A DNA stretch of 64,000 nt from Streptomyces cavernicola (GCF_029968035.1 NZ_JASCIQ010000003.1:1-64000), one strand, 5' to 3'. Shown: positions 1-9,117, counted from the stretch's first letter. Program-made: numbers and translations. Notes: generated by a model from the letters alone, not told the origin.

Positions 1-1
1 G

Positions 2-43
2 GAGGGCGCGGGGCCGTGGGAGGTCAGCGTCGTGGACGCGTGA
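2..43 (+). CDS. C-terminal end of a truncated gene
   Basis: The window opens inside a plus-strand gene. Frame 2 reads EGAGPWEVSVVDA followed by TGA. Every one of these thirteen codons ends in G or C, which is the codon signature of real genes in this genome. Only the tail is present, so the product cannot be named. It converges on the secreted protease gene that ends 25 bp further on. Confidence 0.6.
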   Translation, partial: EGAGPWEVSVVDA

Positions 44-67
44 GCCGGTGCCGTTCGGCTGGTGGGC

Positions 68-1006
68 TCAGCTCGCCTGCGCCTTCTCGTACAGGTTCTT
101 GGCGTCGTCCCCGAAGTAGGGGCCGAACATGAAGCCCGGCAGGAAGGTGTAGCCGAAGCTGTTCACCGAGTTCTGCAGGCCGGTCCCGGTGGATTCGTTG
201 AAGTCCTGGAACCAGGGGCCGCCGCTGGAGCCGCCGGTCATGTCGCAGGACAGGCCGTGGTCCGTGGACATCAGCGGGTCCTGGATGGAGTCCCCGCTGC
301 AGTGGATCAGCTTCGAGCCGTCGTACGGGTCCGCGGCCGGGTAGCCGAAGGCGTACATCTTCTTGTTGTAGCCGGTGTTGAAGGCCACGCCCTGCGCACC
401 CACGACGTCGGTGAGCTTCTTGCCGTCGAGCGGGTTCACGACCGCCGCGCCGACGTCGTAGTTGATGTCCTCGCTCGCGGTCCACTGCGGCGTGGACAGG
501 GTCTTGGCGGCCGTCCACTTGCCGTGCGGCGCCTGCCCGTCCTTGTAACCGGGGACGAACACCCAGTTGGTGTGCCAGGCGCCGTCCATCTTCACGCAGT
601 GCCCTGCGGTGAGGACCGTGGACTTGTTCGCGCTGGTCACGGCGTTGCCGGAGCAGGAGGCCTGGCGCCCCTGATACGTGAAGAAGACCCGGCCCGCGGT
701 GCTGGTGACCTTGCCGCCGCCGGTCCAGGGCCCGCCCGTCTCGTCCTCGGCGCCGGGCAGTCCGGGCAGACCGGTCGCCGGCACCAGCTTCTCCACGCCC
801 TCCTTGACCTTGCTCAGGTCATCGGGGTTCACAGGCAGTACGTCGAGCGGCTCTGCGGCCTGCATCCGCTCTGCCGTCCAGTAGTCCTCGGCCGAGGGGG
901 CGGCGGAGGCGGAGCCGGTCTGCAACAGCAGTCCGGCGACAAGGGCGCTGGCCGCGGCGGCGGCGCTCATGGCCCTGTGGGGTATTCGAAGGCTGCGTCT
1001 ACTCAC
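68..1006 (-). CDS. secreted trypsin-like serine protease
   Basis: This encodes a 312-residue exported serine peptidase of the S1/V8-like class. The GTG at 1006 is chosen because AAGGAG lies 9 bases upstream; an upstream in-frame start lacks such a site. A basic N-terminus and an Ala-rich hydrophobic core ending near SASAAP form a signal peptide. The catalytic triad is readable: His in LTAGHC, Asp in INYDVGAAVV and Ser in GGSSGGPW. A Cys in the ASCSGN segment before the active-site His suggests the usual disulfide. Between the signal peptide and the catalytic domain are about 60 residues that could be a propeptide. The natural substrate is unknown. A TTGACA hexamer on the same strand at 1084-1089 is a possible -35 box, but no good -10 follows. 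Confidence 0.88.
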   Translation of the reverse strand: MSRRSLRIPHRAMSAAAAASALVAGLLLQTGSASAAPSAEDYWTAERMQAAEPLDVLPVNPDDLSKVKEGVEKLVPATGLPGLPGAEDETGGPWTGGGKVTSTAGRVFFTYQGRQASCSGNAVTSANKSTVLTAGHCVKMDGAWHTNWVFVPGYKDGQAPHGKWTAAKTLSTPQWTASEDINYDVGAAVVNPLDGKKLTDVVGAQGVAFNTGYNKKMYAFGYPAADPYDGSKLIHCSGDSIQDPLMSTDHGLSCDMTGGSSGGPWFQDFNESTGTGLQNSVNSFGYTFLPGFMFGPYFGDDAKNLYEKAQAS

Positions 1007-1306
1007 GCTGCGGTTCTCCTTCGTCGGGAGGTGGTGCGTGCAGGGGGCAGCGTGCCACGTTTTCGACACCATGTCAGGAGCGTGTCAACACGCGGTCGTT
1101 GAGGATCCCGCCCGCCCACGGAACGCGACACTGCCGGCCTTCTCCCCCGCCCTCGCGGACGAATACGGCGTACCTGCGCCTCGACTACCGCATGGCCCCT
1201 CACGGGTGGATCCTGGAAGAAGCAGCACAACAGCGACACCAGCAGGGACTCCGGCAGGGGCGCCAGCAGGGACACCGGCCGGGCCCGGCGACGGGAGATG
1301 ACTCCG

Positions 1307-1597
1307 ATGCGCACGGGCAGTGAACCGATGACTGCGCGCAGTCCGCTCCGGATGCGGTTCTGGCTCAGCCTGTGGGGCCTGATCTGGGCGACCGCGGGCA
1401 CGGCCGCCTTCGCCGTGACGGGCCGCCCCGGCTGGGCCGCCGCCTGCGGCGTCCTGTGGCTGGTCGTCACCGTCGACATGGCCTTGATCCTGCGCCACAT
1501 CCACCAGGGCCCCCACTATCAGCCGGGCCGCGACATCCCCCCGTACGAACCGGACCACGGCAACCGCCGCCCGCCCCACCGGCCGCGACACGTCTGA
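1307..1597 (+). CDS. DUF6343 small membrane protein
   Basis: A 96-residue protein that I recognise as the Streptomyces DUF6343 family. The ATG at 1307 has GGGAG nine bases upstream; an ATG at 1298 lies too close to that site. A conserved N-terminal stretch (SEPMTARSPLRMR) is followed by a hydrophobic region of about 45 residues that fits two membrane segments joined by a short GRPGW turn. The tail is basic and proline-rich and carries the family-typical GPHYQPGRDIPPYEPDH. Function is unknown. It stands alone between the divergently transcribed protease gene and a minus-strand unknown. Confidence 0.8.
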   Translation: MRTGSEPMTARSPLRMRFWLSLWGLIWATAGTAAFAVTGRPGWAAACGVLWLVVTVDMALILRHIHQGPHYQPGRDIPPYEPDHGNRRPPHRPRHV

Positions 1598-1634
1598 CGC
1601 GACGGAGGCGTGCCGGGCCGCCCGCCCCGGCTCC

Positions 1635-2264
1635 TCAGTACACGTGCGCCGCGAGACCGCACAGCCCGAGCCCGGCGGCGGCCGCCTCGCGCCAGCAGCG
1701 CAGCGGCCCTTCGAGCGCGCTCTCACCGTCGTCCAACGCGGACCAGTCCTGCTCCTCGGCGGCGGCTCTCTCCTCCGGCGAGAAGGAGAAGGCCTCCTCG
1801 ACCTGCGCCAAGGTCGCCCGGACCGCGGCCGAGTCCAGCAGGAAGTTCCCGCACCACCCCGGGAGTCGGGCCGCCCGTCCCGGCCCGAGGGCGTGGAACA
1901 GGGCCGCGACCGCGTACTCCTTGCTGCGCACCGCGTGGAAGGGCTCCACCTCGTCCGCCGCCACGCACCACACGTCGTCCATGGCGCAGAAGTCGTCACC
2001 GAGGTCGGTCCCGTCGTAGAAGGCGTCAAGCGGTCCCGCGGCGGTCAGCTCCTCGAAGTTCCGCACGTCCTCGCCGATCTCGGGCCATCGCTCACGCCAC
2101 TCCCGCCAGTGCGGCAAGGGCGCCACGCGCTCCCAACCGGCCCAGCGCCGCCGGCCTTCCGGGTCTCCGGCGGCAGCCTCGATGTGGGGTCGCATACGGG
2201 GCGCTAGCTCCGCCACGAAGGCGTCGTCGTGCGCGGTGATCAGCCAGGCCGATGTGAATCCCAT
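1635..2264 (-). CDS. conserved hypothetical protein
   Basis: A 209-residue soluble, acidic protein with no signal peptide and no membrane segment. Codon use is normal for the genome. It is rich in Trp and acidic residues (for example GTDLGDDFCAMDDVWCVAADE) and has an Ala-rich helical C-terminal half. I do not recognise the family and see no catalytic motif. The ribosome site before the ATG at 2264 is weak. Its neighbours on both sides are unrelated, so context gives no function. Confidence 0.7.
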   Translation of the reverse strand: MGFTSAWLITAHDDAFVAELAPRMRPHIEAAAGDPEGRRRWAGWERVAPLPHWREWRERWPEIGEDVRNFEELTAAGPLDAFYDGTDLGDDFCAMDDVWCVAADEVEPFHAVRSKEYAVAALFHALGPGRAARLPGWCGNFLLDSAAVRATLAQVEEAFSFSPEERAAAEEQDWSALDDGESALEGPLRCWREAAAAGLGLCGLAAHVY

Positions 2265-2433
2265 GAGTGGACGTCACCCCTCCCCCTGGGCGTCTCCCCC
2301 GTGGGACGCCCATCTGCAGCCGTCACCACGCGGCCCCCGTGAACCGCGCTCGTGTTCGACTGTTTTCACCGTAGACGCCACCACTGACAACGCCCGCAAT
2401 CTCAGGGGCAACTGAGGCTTCCGACGCGTCCGG

Positions 2434-2862
2434 CTACCCGTCGAACCGCGCCGCCGCCAGGTACTCCGGCTGCGGGTCGAGCGCCGCGGCGAGGCGGAAG
2501 TGGCGGCGGGCCTGTCCGGGCCGGTTGGCGCGTTCGTACGTACGGGCCAGGGCGAAGTGGGCGAAGGCGTTGTCCGGTTCGCGTTCCAGGACGATGGAGA
2601 ACTCCAGCTCGGCGGCGCGCAGTTGGGCCGACGCGAAGAAGGCGCGAGCGCGCAGCAGCCGGGCGGCGGTGTTCTCGGGGTGTGCGGCGATGACCTCGTC
2701 GAGGAGCTTCACGGCGCCCCGCGGATCACGTGCGGCAAGAAGCTGTTCGGCCGCTCGGAAGTCGATGACATGCGTCTCAGGGTTGCGACCGGCGCCGCTG
2801 CGACCACGACCGTCGCCGGACCCGCCGGATGCGCTGCTGTTACGACCGATGCTTTCGGGCAC
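2434..2862 (-). CDS. tetratricopeptide repeat protein
   Basis: A 142-residue cytoplasmic protein. After a Ser/Gly/Arg-rich N-terminus of about 30 residues there are roughly three TPR units: FRAAEQLLAARDPRGAVKLL, then TAARLLRARAFFASAQLRAA, then AFAHFALARTYERANRPGQA. They show the A/G-8 and P-32 pattern that ends in HPENTA, EPDNAF and DPQPEY. TPR arrays are protein-docking scaffolds, and the partner is unknown. The GTG at 2862 follows AAGGA at acceptable spacing. It may be cotranscribed with DUF3592 and coaE, which lie upstream on the same strand. Confidence 0.8.
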   Translation of the reverse strand: MPESIGRNSSASGGSGDGRGRSGAGRNPETHVIDFRAAEQLLAARDPRGAVKLLDEVIAAHPENTAARLLRARAFFASAQLRAAELEFSIVLEREPDNAFAHFALARTYERANRPGQARRHFRLAAALDPQPEYLAAARFDG

Positions 2863-2991
2863 GACTGCGTCCTTCCCTCACTGCTCGATTTCAACGCCCC
2901 CCGAACCAGCGCTATTCCACCCGAACCCGCCCGCGGACCCGGCCCGCAAACCCACCCACGAACCAGAGGCGCGCCCCGCACCGGAATCCCC

Positions 2992-3375
2992 TCAGGACGC
3001 CCGCACCACCAGCACCACGCCCAGCACCACGAGCGCCGCCCCGGCCGCCATGAACGCCTGGTCGACGCGGACCCGGTCCCGGCTGAGCAGCACGATCTCG
3101 CGCGGGTCGTCGGCGTCGTACGCGATCCTCAGTTCGCTGCCGCCCTGCAGCGGCCTGCGGCGGGTGCGCCGTACCGGCGAGACGATCTCGACGACTTTGC
3201 CGTCGGCCGTCTCGAACTGCATCCGCGGCCGGTCGGAACCCGGCTGCGGCGGCTTGACCAGCGCGTCCGCGGCCTGGACCGACTCCTCCATGAGCCGGGT
3301 CCTGCGCAGCCCGTAACCGCCGGCGAGGAACGCGACGAGCCCTCCGAGGGCGGTCACCACCGCCAGTACGACCAT
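2992..3375 (-). CDS. DUF3592 membrane protein
   Basis: A 127-residue protein with one hydrophobic segment at each end (about residues 1-22 and 107-125). The roughly 80-residue domain between them includes the DUF3592-typical YDADDPREIVLL close before the second segment. The fold suggests the loop sits outside the membrane, but the role is not known. Its ATG lies 10 bp after the coaE stop, so the two are almost certainly one transcript and may be translationally coupled. Confidence 0.8.
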   Translation of the reverse strand: MVVLAVVTALGGLVAFLAGGYGLRRTRLMEESVQAADALVKPPQPGSDRPRMQFETADGKVVEIVSPVRRTRRRPLQGGSELRIAYDADDPREIVLLSRDRVRVDQAFMAAGAALVVLGVVLVVRAS

Positions 3376-3385
3376 GGGCGGGGCC

Positions 3386-3994
3386 TCAGGCGTCGTTCGC
3401 GGCGGCGCGCCGTGCGAGGTCCTCCCAGACGGTGCGGACCCGGGGTTCCAGCGCGTCGAGGGGGCCGTCGTTGTCGATCACGACGTCGGCGATCTCCAGG
3501 CGCTTCTCGCGCGTGGCCTGCGCCGCCATCCGCGCGCGTGCGTCCTCCTCGGACATGCCGCGCCGCCGTACGAGCCGGTCGAGCTGGGTCTCGGGGGACG
3601 CGTCGACGACGATCACCAGGTCGTACAGCGGGGCGAGGCCGTTCTCGGTGAGCAGCGGGACGTCGTGCACGACGACGGAGTCCTCTCCGGCCGCGGCCTC
3701 CAACTCGGCGGAGCGCGCCCCCACCAGGGGGTGGACGATGCCGTTGAGGACGGCGAGCCGGTCCGGGTCGGCGAAGACGATGGAGCCGAGCCGGGGCCGG
3801 TCGAGGCTGCCGTCGGCGGCGAGGACCTCGGGCCCGAAGGCGTCAACCACCGCACGGAGCCCCGGAGTTCCCGGTTCCACGACCTCGCGCGCGATCCGGT
3901 CGGCGTCGATCAGGACCGCCCCGTACGAGGCGAGCAGCCGCGACACCTCGCTCTTGCCCGCGCCGATTCCGCCGGTCAAACCCACTTTCAGCAT
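3386..3994 (-). CDS. coaE: dephospho-CoA kinase
   Basis: CoaE phosphorylates the 3'-hydroxyl of dephospho-CoA with ATP, the last step of coenzyme A synthesis. The Walker A motif [17 protein letters not shown] is at the N-terminus, followed by [10 protein letters not shown] and VEPGTPGL, all typical of the family. Length is about 202 residues from the ATG at 3994, as usual for a bacterial CoaE. A GTG nine codons upstream (4021) is in frame, but neither start has a strong ribosome site; the shorter form matches the family. Near the C-terminus the kinase-lid segment [17 protein letters not shown] is readable. In actinobacteria coaE usually lies close to rpsA, as here. Confidence 0.95.
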   Translation of the reverse strand: MLKVGLTGGIGAGKSEVSRLLASYGAVLIDADRIAREVVEPGTPGLRAVVDAFGPEVLAADGSLDRPRLGSIVFADPDRLAVLNGIVHPLVGARSAELEAAAGEDSVVVHDVPLLTENGLAPLYDLVIVVDASPETQLDRLVRRRGMSEEDARARMAAQATREKRLEIADVVIDNDGPLDALEPRVRTVWEDLARRAAANDA

Positions 3995-4103
3995 GCCCGG
4001 CAGCTTAGGGCCTCGCTTCACTCTGCGCTGCGCTCCCCCTCGGGATCTTCACGCCGATCTTCACGCCGACGGCACGCCCGCGCGTACGGCCCCGGGCCGC
4101 GCC

Positions 4104-5042
4104 TCAGCCGTCTCCCTCGCGCTCCGCGAGGAACCGCTCGAACTCGCGGCCGATCTCGTCCGCGGAGGGGATCTCCACCGGCTCGGCGAGCATGTTCCCG
4201 CGCGTCTCCGCACCGGCCGCCGCGTCGTACTGGTGCTCCAGTCCCTGGACCATGGAGACCAGCTCCTCGTCGCCCTCCTGGATCTGGCGGTCGATCTCGG
4301 TCTGTGTGCGGTGCGCCTCGGTGCGCAGCCCGTGCGCTGCCGCGGGCAGCACCAGGCCGGTCGCCGAGGTGACCGCTTCCAGGGCGGTCAGGGCCGCGTC
4401 GGGGTAGGCGGAGCGGGCGATGTAGTGCGGGACGTGCGCCGCGACGCCGAGGACGTCGTGCCCCGCCTGCATCAGGCGGTACTCGACGAGCGCCTCCGCG
4501 CTGCCGGGCACCTGCGCCTCGTCGAACGGCGTGCCGCGCCCCGGCACGAGGTCGCTGCGGTTGCCGTGCGGCGTGAGGCCTACGGGCCTGGTGTGCGGTA
4601 CGCCCATGGGGATGCCGTGGAAGTTCACCGCGAGGCGGACGCCGAGCCGCTCGACGATCTGCTTGACGGCGGCCGCGAACCGCTCCCACTCGACGTCCGG
4701 CTCGGGGCCGGAGAGCAGCAGGAAGGGCGCACCGGTGGCGTCCTGCAGCAGGCGCACCTCGAGGACCGGGACCTCGTAGTCGGTCCAGCGGTCACGCTCG
4801 AAGGTGAGCAGGGGGCGGCGCGCGCGGTAGTCGATCAGCCGGTCGTGGTCGAAGCGGGCGACGACCTGTCCGGGGAGCGTGTCGACGAGCTTCTCGACGA
4901 TCTGGTCGCCTGTCTCACCGGCGTCGATGTACCCGTCGAAGTGGTAGAGCATGACGAGCCCGGCCGACTCCTGCGCCAGCGCCATGTCGACGACCGCGAG
5001 GCCCTTCGGCTCCCACGTGTACAAACCCTCGGGATCAACCAC
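4104..5042 (-). CDS. PAC2 family protein
   Basis: A 312-residue cytoplasmic protein of the PAC2 family, named after a proteasome-assembly chaperone subunit. Family features include [20 protein letters not shown] near the N-terminus and the central [12 protein letters not shown] and [12 protein letters not shown]. Actinobacterial members have been discussed in connection with the proteasome, but no client is established by this sequence. The GTG at 5042 has GAGGAG nine bases upstream. It lies behind a roughly 220-bp intergenic stretch shared with the divergent beta-helix gene and about 110 bp ahead of coaE. Confidence 0.9.
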   Translation of the reverse strand: MVDPEGLYTWEPKGLAVVDMALAQESAGLVMLYHFDGYIDAGETGDQIVEKLVDTLPGQVVARFDHDRLIDYRARRPLLTFERDRWTDYEVPVLEVRLLQDATGAPFLLLSGPEPDVEWERFAAAVKQIVERLGVRLAVNFHGIPMGVPHTRPVGLTPHGNRSDLVPGRGTPFDEAQVPGSAEALVEYRLMQAGHDVLGVAAHVPHYIARSAYPDAALTALEAVTSATGLVLPAAAHGLRTEAHRTQTEIDRQIQEGDEELVSMVQGLEHQYDAAAGAETRGNMLAEPVEIPSADEIGREFERFLAEREGDG

Positions 5043-5267
5043 AGTGACCGCTCCTCCTCGTGTTCGTACTCCAGAACACCCTCAGCCCCGCAAGCATTCC
5101 CACCCACACCCGTGCCGGATCCCTGAACCCGCCCTCGCCCGCCCCCGGTTGAGTTCCCGATCCTGCACCCCCTGGTCCAGACCTTGACGCGAGCATGCCG
5201 CGCCCCTACGTTCCCGGAACAGCCGCCGGTTCACAGACAGGCCCGGCATTCACGTAGGAGAACCCCC

Positions 5268-6227
5268 ATGCGTACGCGTAGCCTCCTCGCCACCGCGCTC
5301 GCCCTTGCCGCCATGGGTGCGACCCCCGCCCTCGCCTTACCCGGAGCGTCCCCGGCGGCGGTCATCGACGTGGCCACGGCCGCCGAGCTGGAGTCGGCCC
5401 TGTCCTCGGCCAGCCCCGGTGACACGATCCGCCTCGCCGACGGCACGTACAGCGGGAACTTCAAGACCACGACGGCGGCCCGCTCGGACGCCCGTATCAC
5501 CCTGACCGGCTCCCCGAAGGCGGTCCTCACGGCGGGCGGCGGTTACGGGCTGCACCTCGACGGGGCCGCGTACTGGACCGTGCAGGGCATGACCGTCACC
5601 GGCGGCCAGAAGGGGATCATGATCGACGCGGCCCGCGGGGTGGTCGTGGACGCGGTCACGGTGCACGGCCTGGACATGGAGGGCGTCCACTTCCGCAAGT
5701 CGTCGAGCGACGGGGTCGTGAAGGACTCCCGCATCTACGACACCGGCAACGACGGCCGCGGCATGGGCGAGGGCGTCTACGTGGGCAGCGCCAACACGCT
5801 CGACGACAGGAGCGACCGCGTGCGGATCACCGGCAACACGATCGGCCCGGACGTCGGCGGCGAGAGCGTCGACGTCAAGGAGGGCACGACGGGCGCCGAG
5901 ATCGTCGGCAACACCTTCGACGGCAAGGGCCTGACCGGCGCGAACTACGACGACTCATGGGTCGACGTGAAAGGCAACGACGTCCTGGTGGAGAACAACA
6001 GGGGCAGCAACACCACCAACAACGGTTACGAGACCCACTCACAGCAGCCCGGCTGGGGCTGCGGCGCCGTCTTCCGCGATAACACCTCTGACCTGACGGG
6101 CGCGACGGGCGACAAGCAGCTCGCGATCAACGTGACCAACCAGAGCGACGACTGCCGCACGACGGTCTACGCGAGCAACACGGTGACGGGCGGCAAGGGC
6201 CTGACGAACATCGACGTCACGCCGTAA
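5268..6227 (+). CDS. secreted right-handed beta-helix protein
   Basis: A 319-residue exported protein. The ATG at 5268 follows AGGAG by seven bases. The first 29 or so residues form a signal peptide (MRTRSLLATALALAAMG to ALPGAS). The rest is a parallel beta-helix of the pectate-lyase-like type, with stacked turns such as VQGMTVTGGQKGIMI, DAVTVHGLDMEGVHF, VRITGNTIGPDVGG and AEIVGNTFDG. The PGDTIRLADGTYSG opening is common to polysaccharide lyases and related epimerases. A specific substrate cannot be assigned. Codon 24 is TTA (5337-5339), the codon read only by the bldA tRNA in Streptomyces, so expression probably depends on development. Confidence 0.85.
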   Translation: MRTRSLLATALALAAMGATPALALPGASPAAVIDVATAAELESALSSASPGDTIRLADGTYSGNFKTTTAARSDARITLTGSPKAVLTAGGGYGLHLDGAAYWTVQGMTVTGGQKGIMIDAARGVVVDAVTVHGLDMEGVHFRKSSSDGVVKDSRIYDTGNDGRGMGEGVYVGSANTLDDRSDRVRITGNTIGPDVGGESVDVKEGTTGAEIVGNTFDGKGLTGANYDDSWVDVKGNDVLVENNRGSNTTNNGYETHSQQPGWGCGAVFRDNTSDLTGATGDKQLAINVTNQSDDCRTTVYASNTVTGGKGLTNIDVTP

Positions 6228-6280
6228 GGGGCCCCGACAGGGGCTCGGGGAACTGCGCGAGCAACCACGACGAGACCCGC
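6228..6280 (+). repeat. dispersed repeat, family B, copy 1
   Basis: The sequence directly after the beta-helix stop contains GACAGGGGCTCGGGGAACTG followed by CGCGAGCAACCACGACGAG. A near copy occurs at about 55769-55815. I know this GGGGAACTGCGCGA...CCACGACG motif as a recurrent Streptomyces intergenic sequence. Function is unknown. Confidence 0.6.
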
Positions 6281-6325
6281 ACGCGCGACCGAAGAAGCAG
6301 CCCCACGGCGAGTGGGCGACCAAAG

Positions 6326-6364
6326 AAAAGTGGGCCCGCACCAGATGGTGCGGGCCCACTTTTT
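6326..6364. terminator. bidirectional terminator between beta-helix gene and rpsA
   Basis: A perfect 17-bp stem (6326-6342 with 6347-6363) closes on the loop AGAT. It is flanked by A-runs on the left and T-runs on the right, so it works as an intrinsic terminator in both directions for the two convergent genes. Confidence 0.93.
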
Positions 6365-6389
6365 CAACTACCTGCTAGCGCAGAGCGTT

Positions 6390-7901
6390 TCAGCTCTGAC
6401 CACCGGCGAGCTTCTCGCGCAGAGCGGCCAGCGCCTCGTCCGACGCCAGGGCGCCGGAGTTGTCGTCCGACTCCGAGGAGTAGGAGCCGCCGCCGCCACC
6501 GCCGGCCGCAGCCTGAGCCGCACCGCCGGTCGCAGCCGCACCCTCGGCCTCGGCCTGGGCGTCGGCCTCGCGGGACTTGATGACCTGAGCCTGGTGCTGC
6601 TCGAAGCGCTGCTGCGCCTCGGCGTACTGGGTCTCCCAGGCCTCGCGCTGGGTCTCGTAGCCCTCGAGCCAGTCGTTGGTCTCGGGGTCGAAGCCCTCGG
6701 GGTAGATGTAGTTGCCCTGGTCGTCGTAGGACGCGGCCATGCCGTACAGGGTCGGGTCGAACTCGACGGCCGACGGGTCGGCGCCGAAGGCCTCGTTGGC
6801 CTGCTTCAGCGAGAGGCTGATGCGGCGACGCTCGAGGTCGATGTCGATGACCTTGACGAAGATCTCGTCGTTGACCTGGACGACCTGCTCCGGGATCTCC
6901 ACGTGGCGCTCGGCCAGCTCGGAGATGTGGACCAGACCCTCGATGCCCTCGTCCACGCGGACGAACGCACCGAACGGAACCAGCTTCGTGACCTTGCCGG
7001 GCACGACCTGGCCGATCTGGTGGGTGCGGGCGAACTGCTGCCACGGGTCTTCCTGCGTCGCCTTGAGCGACAGGGAGACACGCTCGCGGTCCATGTCCAC
7101 GTCGAGGACCTCGACGGTGACTTCCTGGCCGACCTCGACAACCTCGGAGGGGTGGTCGATGTGCTTCCAGGAGAGCTCGGAGACGTGAACCAGACCGTCG
7201 ACGCCACCCAGGTCCACGAAGGCACCGAAGTTGACGATCGAGGACACGACGCCGGAGCGGACCTGACCCTTCTGGAGGGTGGTGAGGAACGTCTGGCGGA
7301 CCTCGGACTGGGTCTGCTCGAGCCAGGCACGGCGGGACAGGACCACGTTGTTGCGGTTCTTGTCCAGCTCGATGATCTTCGCCTCGAGCTCCTTGCCCAC
7401 GTACGGCTGGAGGTCGCGAACGCGGCGCATCTCCACGAGGGAGGCCGGCAGGAAGCCACGGAGGCCGATGTCGAGGATGAGACCACCCTTGACGACCTCG
7501 ATGACGGTACCGGTGACGATGCCGTCCTCTTCCTTGATCTTCTCGATCGTGCCCCAGGCACGCTCGTACTGAGCGCGCTTCTTGGACAGGATCAGGCGGC
7601 CTTCCTTGTCCTCCTTCTGGAGAACCAGGGCCTCGATCTCATCGCCGACGGCGACGACCTCGTTGGGGTCGACGTCGTGCTTGATGGAGAGCTCGCGGCT
7701 CGGGATAACGCCTTCGGTCTTGTAACCGATGTCGAGCAGGACCTCGTCCCGGTCGACCTTCACGATGACGCCGTCGACGATGTCGCCGTCGTTGAAGTAC
7801 TTGATCGTCTCGTCGATCGCGGCGAGGAAGGCTTCCTCGTTACCGATGTCGTTGACCGCAACCTGCGGGGTGGTGGCGGTGGTCTCGGTGCTGCTCGTCA
7901 T
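6390..7901 (-). CDS. rpsA: 30S ribosomal protein S1
   Basis: S1 binds mRNA on the small subunit and helps start translation. The protein is 503 residues from the ATG at 7901 (MTSSTETTATT), with GGAG 11 bases upstream; an in-frame start at 7961 has no support. Four S1 RNA-binding domains follow one another: GDIVDGVIVKVDRDEVLLDI, then GTVIEVVKGGLILDI, then GVVSSIVNFGAFVDLGGVDG and GKVTKLVPFGAFVRVDEG. The third and fourth end in the classical VHVSELS and VHISELA. The last 140 residues are a variable tail, Gln/Glu-rich and then a Gly run. It is monocistronic, with its own promoter at 8118-8146 and the terminator at 6326. Confidence 0.98.
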   Translation of the reverse strand: MTSSTETTATTPQVAVNDIGNEEAFLAAIDETIKYFNDGDIVDGVIVKVDRDEVLLDIGYKTEGVIPSRELSIKHDVDPNEVVAVGDEIEALVLQKEDKEGRLILSKKRAQYERAWGTIEKIKEEDGIVTGTVIEVVKGGLILDIGLRGFLPASLVEMRRVRDLQPYVGKELEAKIIELDKNRNNVVLSRRAWLEQTQSEVRQTFLTTLQKGQVRSGVVSSIVNFGAFVDLGGVDGLVHVSELSWKHIDHPSEVVEVGQEVTVEVLDVDMDRERVSLSLKATQEDPWQQFARTHQIGQVVPGKVTKLVPFGAFVRVDEGIEGLVHISELAERHVEIPEQVVQVNDEIFVKVIDIDLERRRISLSLKQANEAFGADPSAVEFDPTLYGMAASYDDQGNYIYPEGFDPETNDWLEGYETQREAWETQYAEAQQRFEQHQAQVIKSREADAQAEAEGAAATGGAAQAAAGGGGGGSYSSESDDNSGALASDEALAALREKLAGGQS

Positions 7902-8117
7902 GTGGGAAAGGGCTCCGGTACGGACATTGAAGTCGTAGGTACTGCTACGCCGAGAGCCCATTTCGCCCTGCAGAAGCCAGACAGTTCAGGAGGCGCGGTC
8001 TTCCCAGGAAACTTCCCACCGGGAAAAACGGAATCGCCTCGACAACCGAGGGGACATACAACAGATGCGAGCGCACCCTGCTCTGTCTGAGGAGCGCAGG
8101 CCGCCAGCGCAACTTGT

Positions 8118-8146
8118 AGCATACGGGGGCTGCCGGGCAGGGTCAA
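8118..8146 (-). promoter_or_regulatory. predicted rpsA promoter
   Basis: On the minus strand TTGACC (8141-8146) and TATGCT (8118-8123) are separated by exactly 17 bases, a good match to a housekeeping sigma-70/HrdB promoter. Transcription would begin near 8111 and give a leader of about 210 nt. The site overlaps the upstream extension of the divergent methyltransferase reading frame, which argues that the true start of that gene lies further right. Confidence 0.7.
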
Positions 8147-9111
8147 TGCGCGAAGGCGGGCACCCGGGGCAGATCGCCGCATACCCGGCACAAGAACTGT
8201 CGCCCGAGGCCAACCGCGTCCCACAGAGCCCCGCCGCGCCAGCGTTTCGACGGAAGAGTACGACGAGGGAGCCGACCATCCAAGAGCACGAGCTGCCCGA
8301 ACCGGAAGCCACCCGACGCGACTCGGGAGTCGCCGAGAGCAGCCACGCGAACCGCGGCTGGTGGGACCGGAACGCGGACGAGTACCAGGGCGAGCACGGC
8401 ACCTTCCTCGGTGACGACCGCTTCGTCTGGGGCCCCGAGGGGCTCGACGAGGTCGAGGCCGAGCTGCTCGGCCCGGCGGAGGACCTGAAGGGCCGCGACG
8501 TACTGGAGATCGGCGCCGGCGCCGCGCAGTGCTCGCGCTGGCTGGCCGCGCAGGGCGCCCGCCCGGTCGCCCTCGACCTCTCCCACCGCCAGCTGCAGCA
8601 CGCGCTGCGCATCGACGACCTCCGCTCGGCGGCGCCGCTTCCCCTCGTGCAGGCGGACGCGGGTGCGCTGCCGTTCGCCGACGGCTCCTTCGACCTGGCC
8701 TGCTCGGCGTACGGGGCGCTGCCGTTCGTCGCCGACCCGGTGCTCGTGCTGCGCGAGGTGCGCCGGGTGCTGCGGCCCGGCGGGCGGTTCGTCTTCTCCG
8801 TCACCCACCCGATCCGCTGGGCGTTCCCGGACGAGCCGGGCCCCGAGGGCCTGTCCGTCTCGGGCTCCTACTTCGACCGCACCCCTTATGTGGAGCAGGA
8901 CGAGCAGGGCCGCGCCGTCTACGTGGAGCACCACCGGACCGTCGGGGACCGGGTGCGGGACGTGGTGGCGGGCGGCTTCCGACTCGTGGACCTGGTCGAA
9001 CCGGAATGGCCGGAGTGGAACACCCAGGAGTGGGGCGGCTGGTCCCCGCTGCGCGGCGGCCTGATCCCCGGTACGGCGATCTTCGTGTGCGAGCGGGACG
9101 ACCGCGACTGA
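8146..9111 (+). CDS. class I SAM-dependent methyltransferase
   Basis: A cytoplasmic methyltransferase with the Rossmann-type SAM fold. Motif I is VLEIGAGAAQCSRWLA, the acidic residue follows in PVALDLS, and motif II/III regions are QADAGALPFADGSFDLA and VRRVLRPGGRFVF. The C-terminus carries a Trp-rich PEWPEWNTQEWGGWS. The acceptor is unknown. The start is uncertain: the first ordinary in-frame start considered is the ATG at 8146, but residues before IQEHELPEPE look non-coding in codon use and overlap the rpsA promoter. A GAGGGAG box stands six bases before an ATC at 8278, which may be the true start (278 codons including the stop). Homologues I know begin about there. Confidence 0.85.
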   Translation: MREGGHPGQIAAYPAQELSPEANRVPQSPAAPAFRRKSTTREPTIQEHELPEPEATRRDSGVAESSHANRGWWDRNADEYQGEHGTFLGDDRFVWGPEGLDEVEAELLGPAEDLKGRDVLEIGAGAAQCSRWLAAQGARPVALDLSHRQLQHALRIDDLRSAAPLPLVQADAGALPFADGSFDLACSAYGALPFVADPVLVLREVRRVLRPGGRFVFSVTHPIRWAFPDEPGPEGLSVSGSYFDRTPYVEQDEQGRAVYVEHHRTVGDRVRDVVAGGFRLVDLVEPEWPEWNTQEWGGWSPLRGGLIPGTAIFVCERDDRD

Positions 9112-9117
9112 CCTCCT

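Noticed and set aside
1192..1323. A 43-codon frame starting ATGGCCCCTCAC with a Gln/Gly/Arg-rich product, overlapping the start of the DUF6343 gene
   Set aside because: There is no ribosome site, many codons end in A, and the Gln-rich run comes from short direct CAGCAGGGAC repeats. More likely part of the divergent promoter region.
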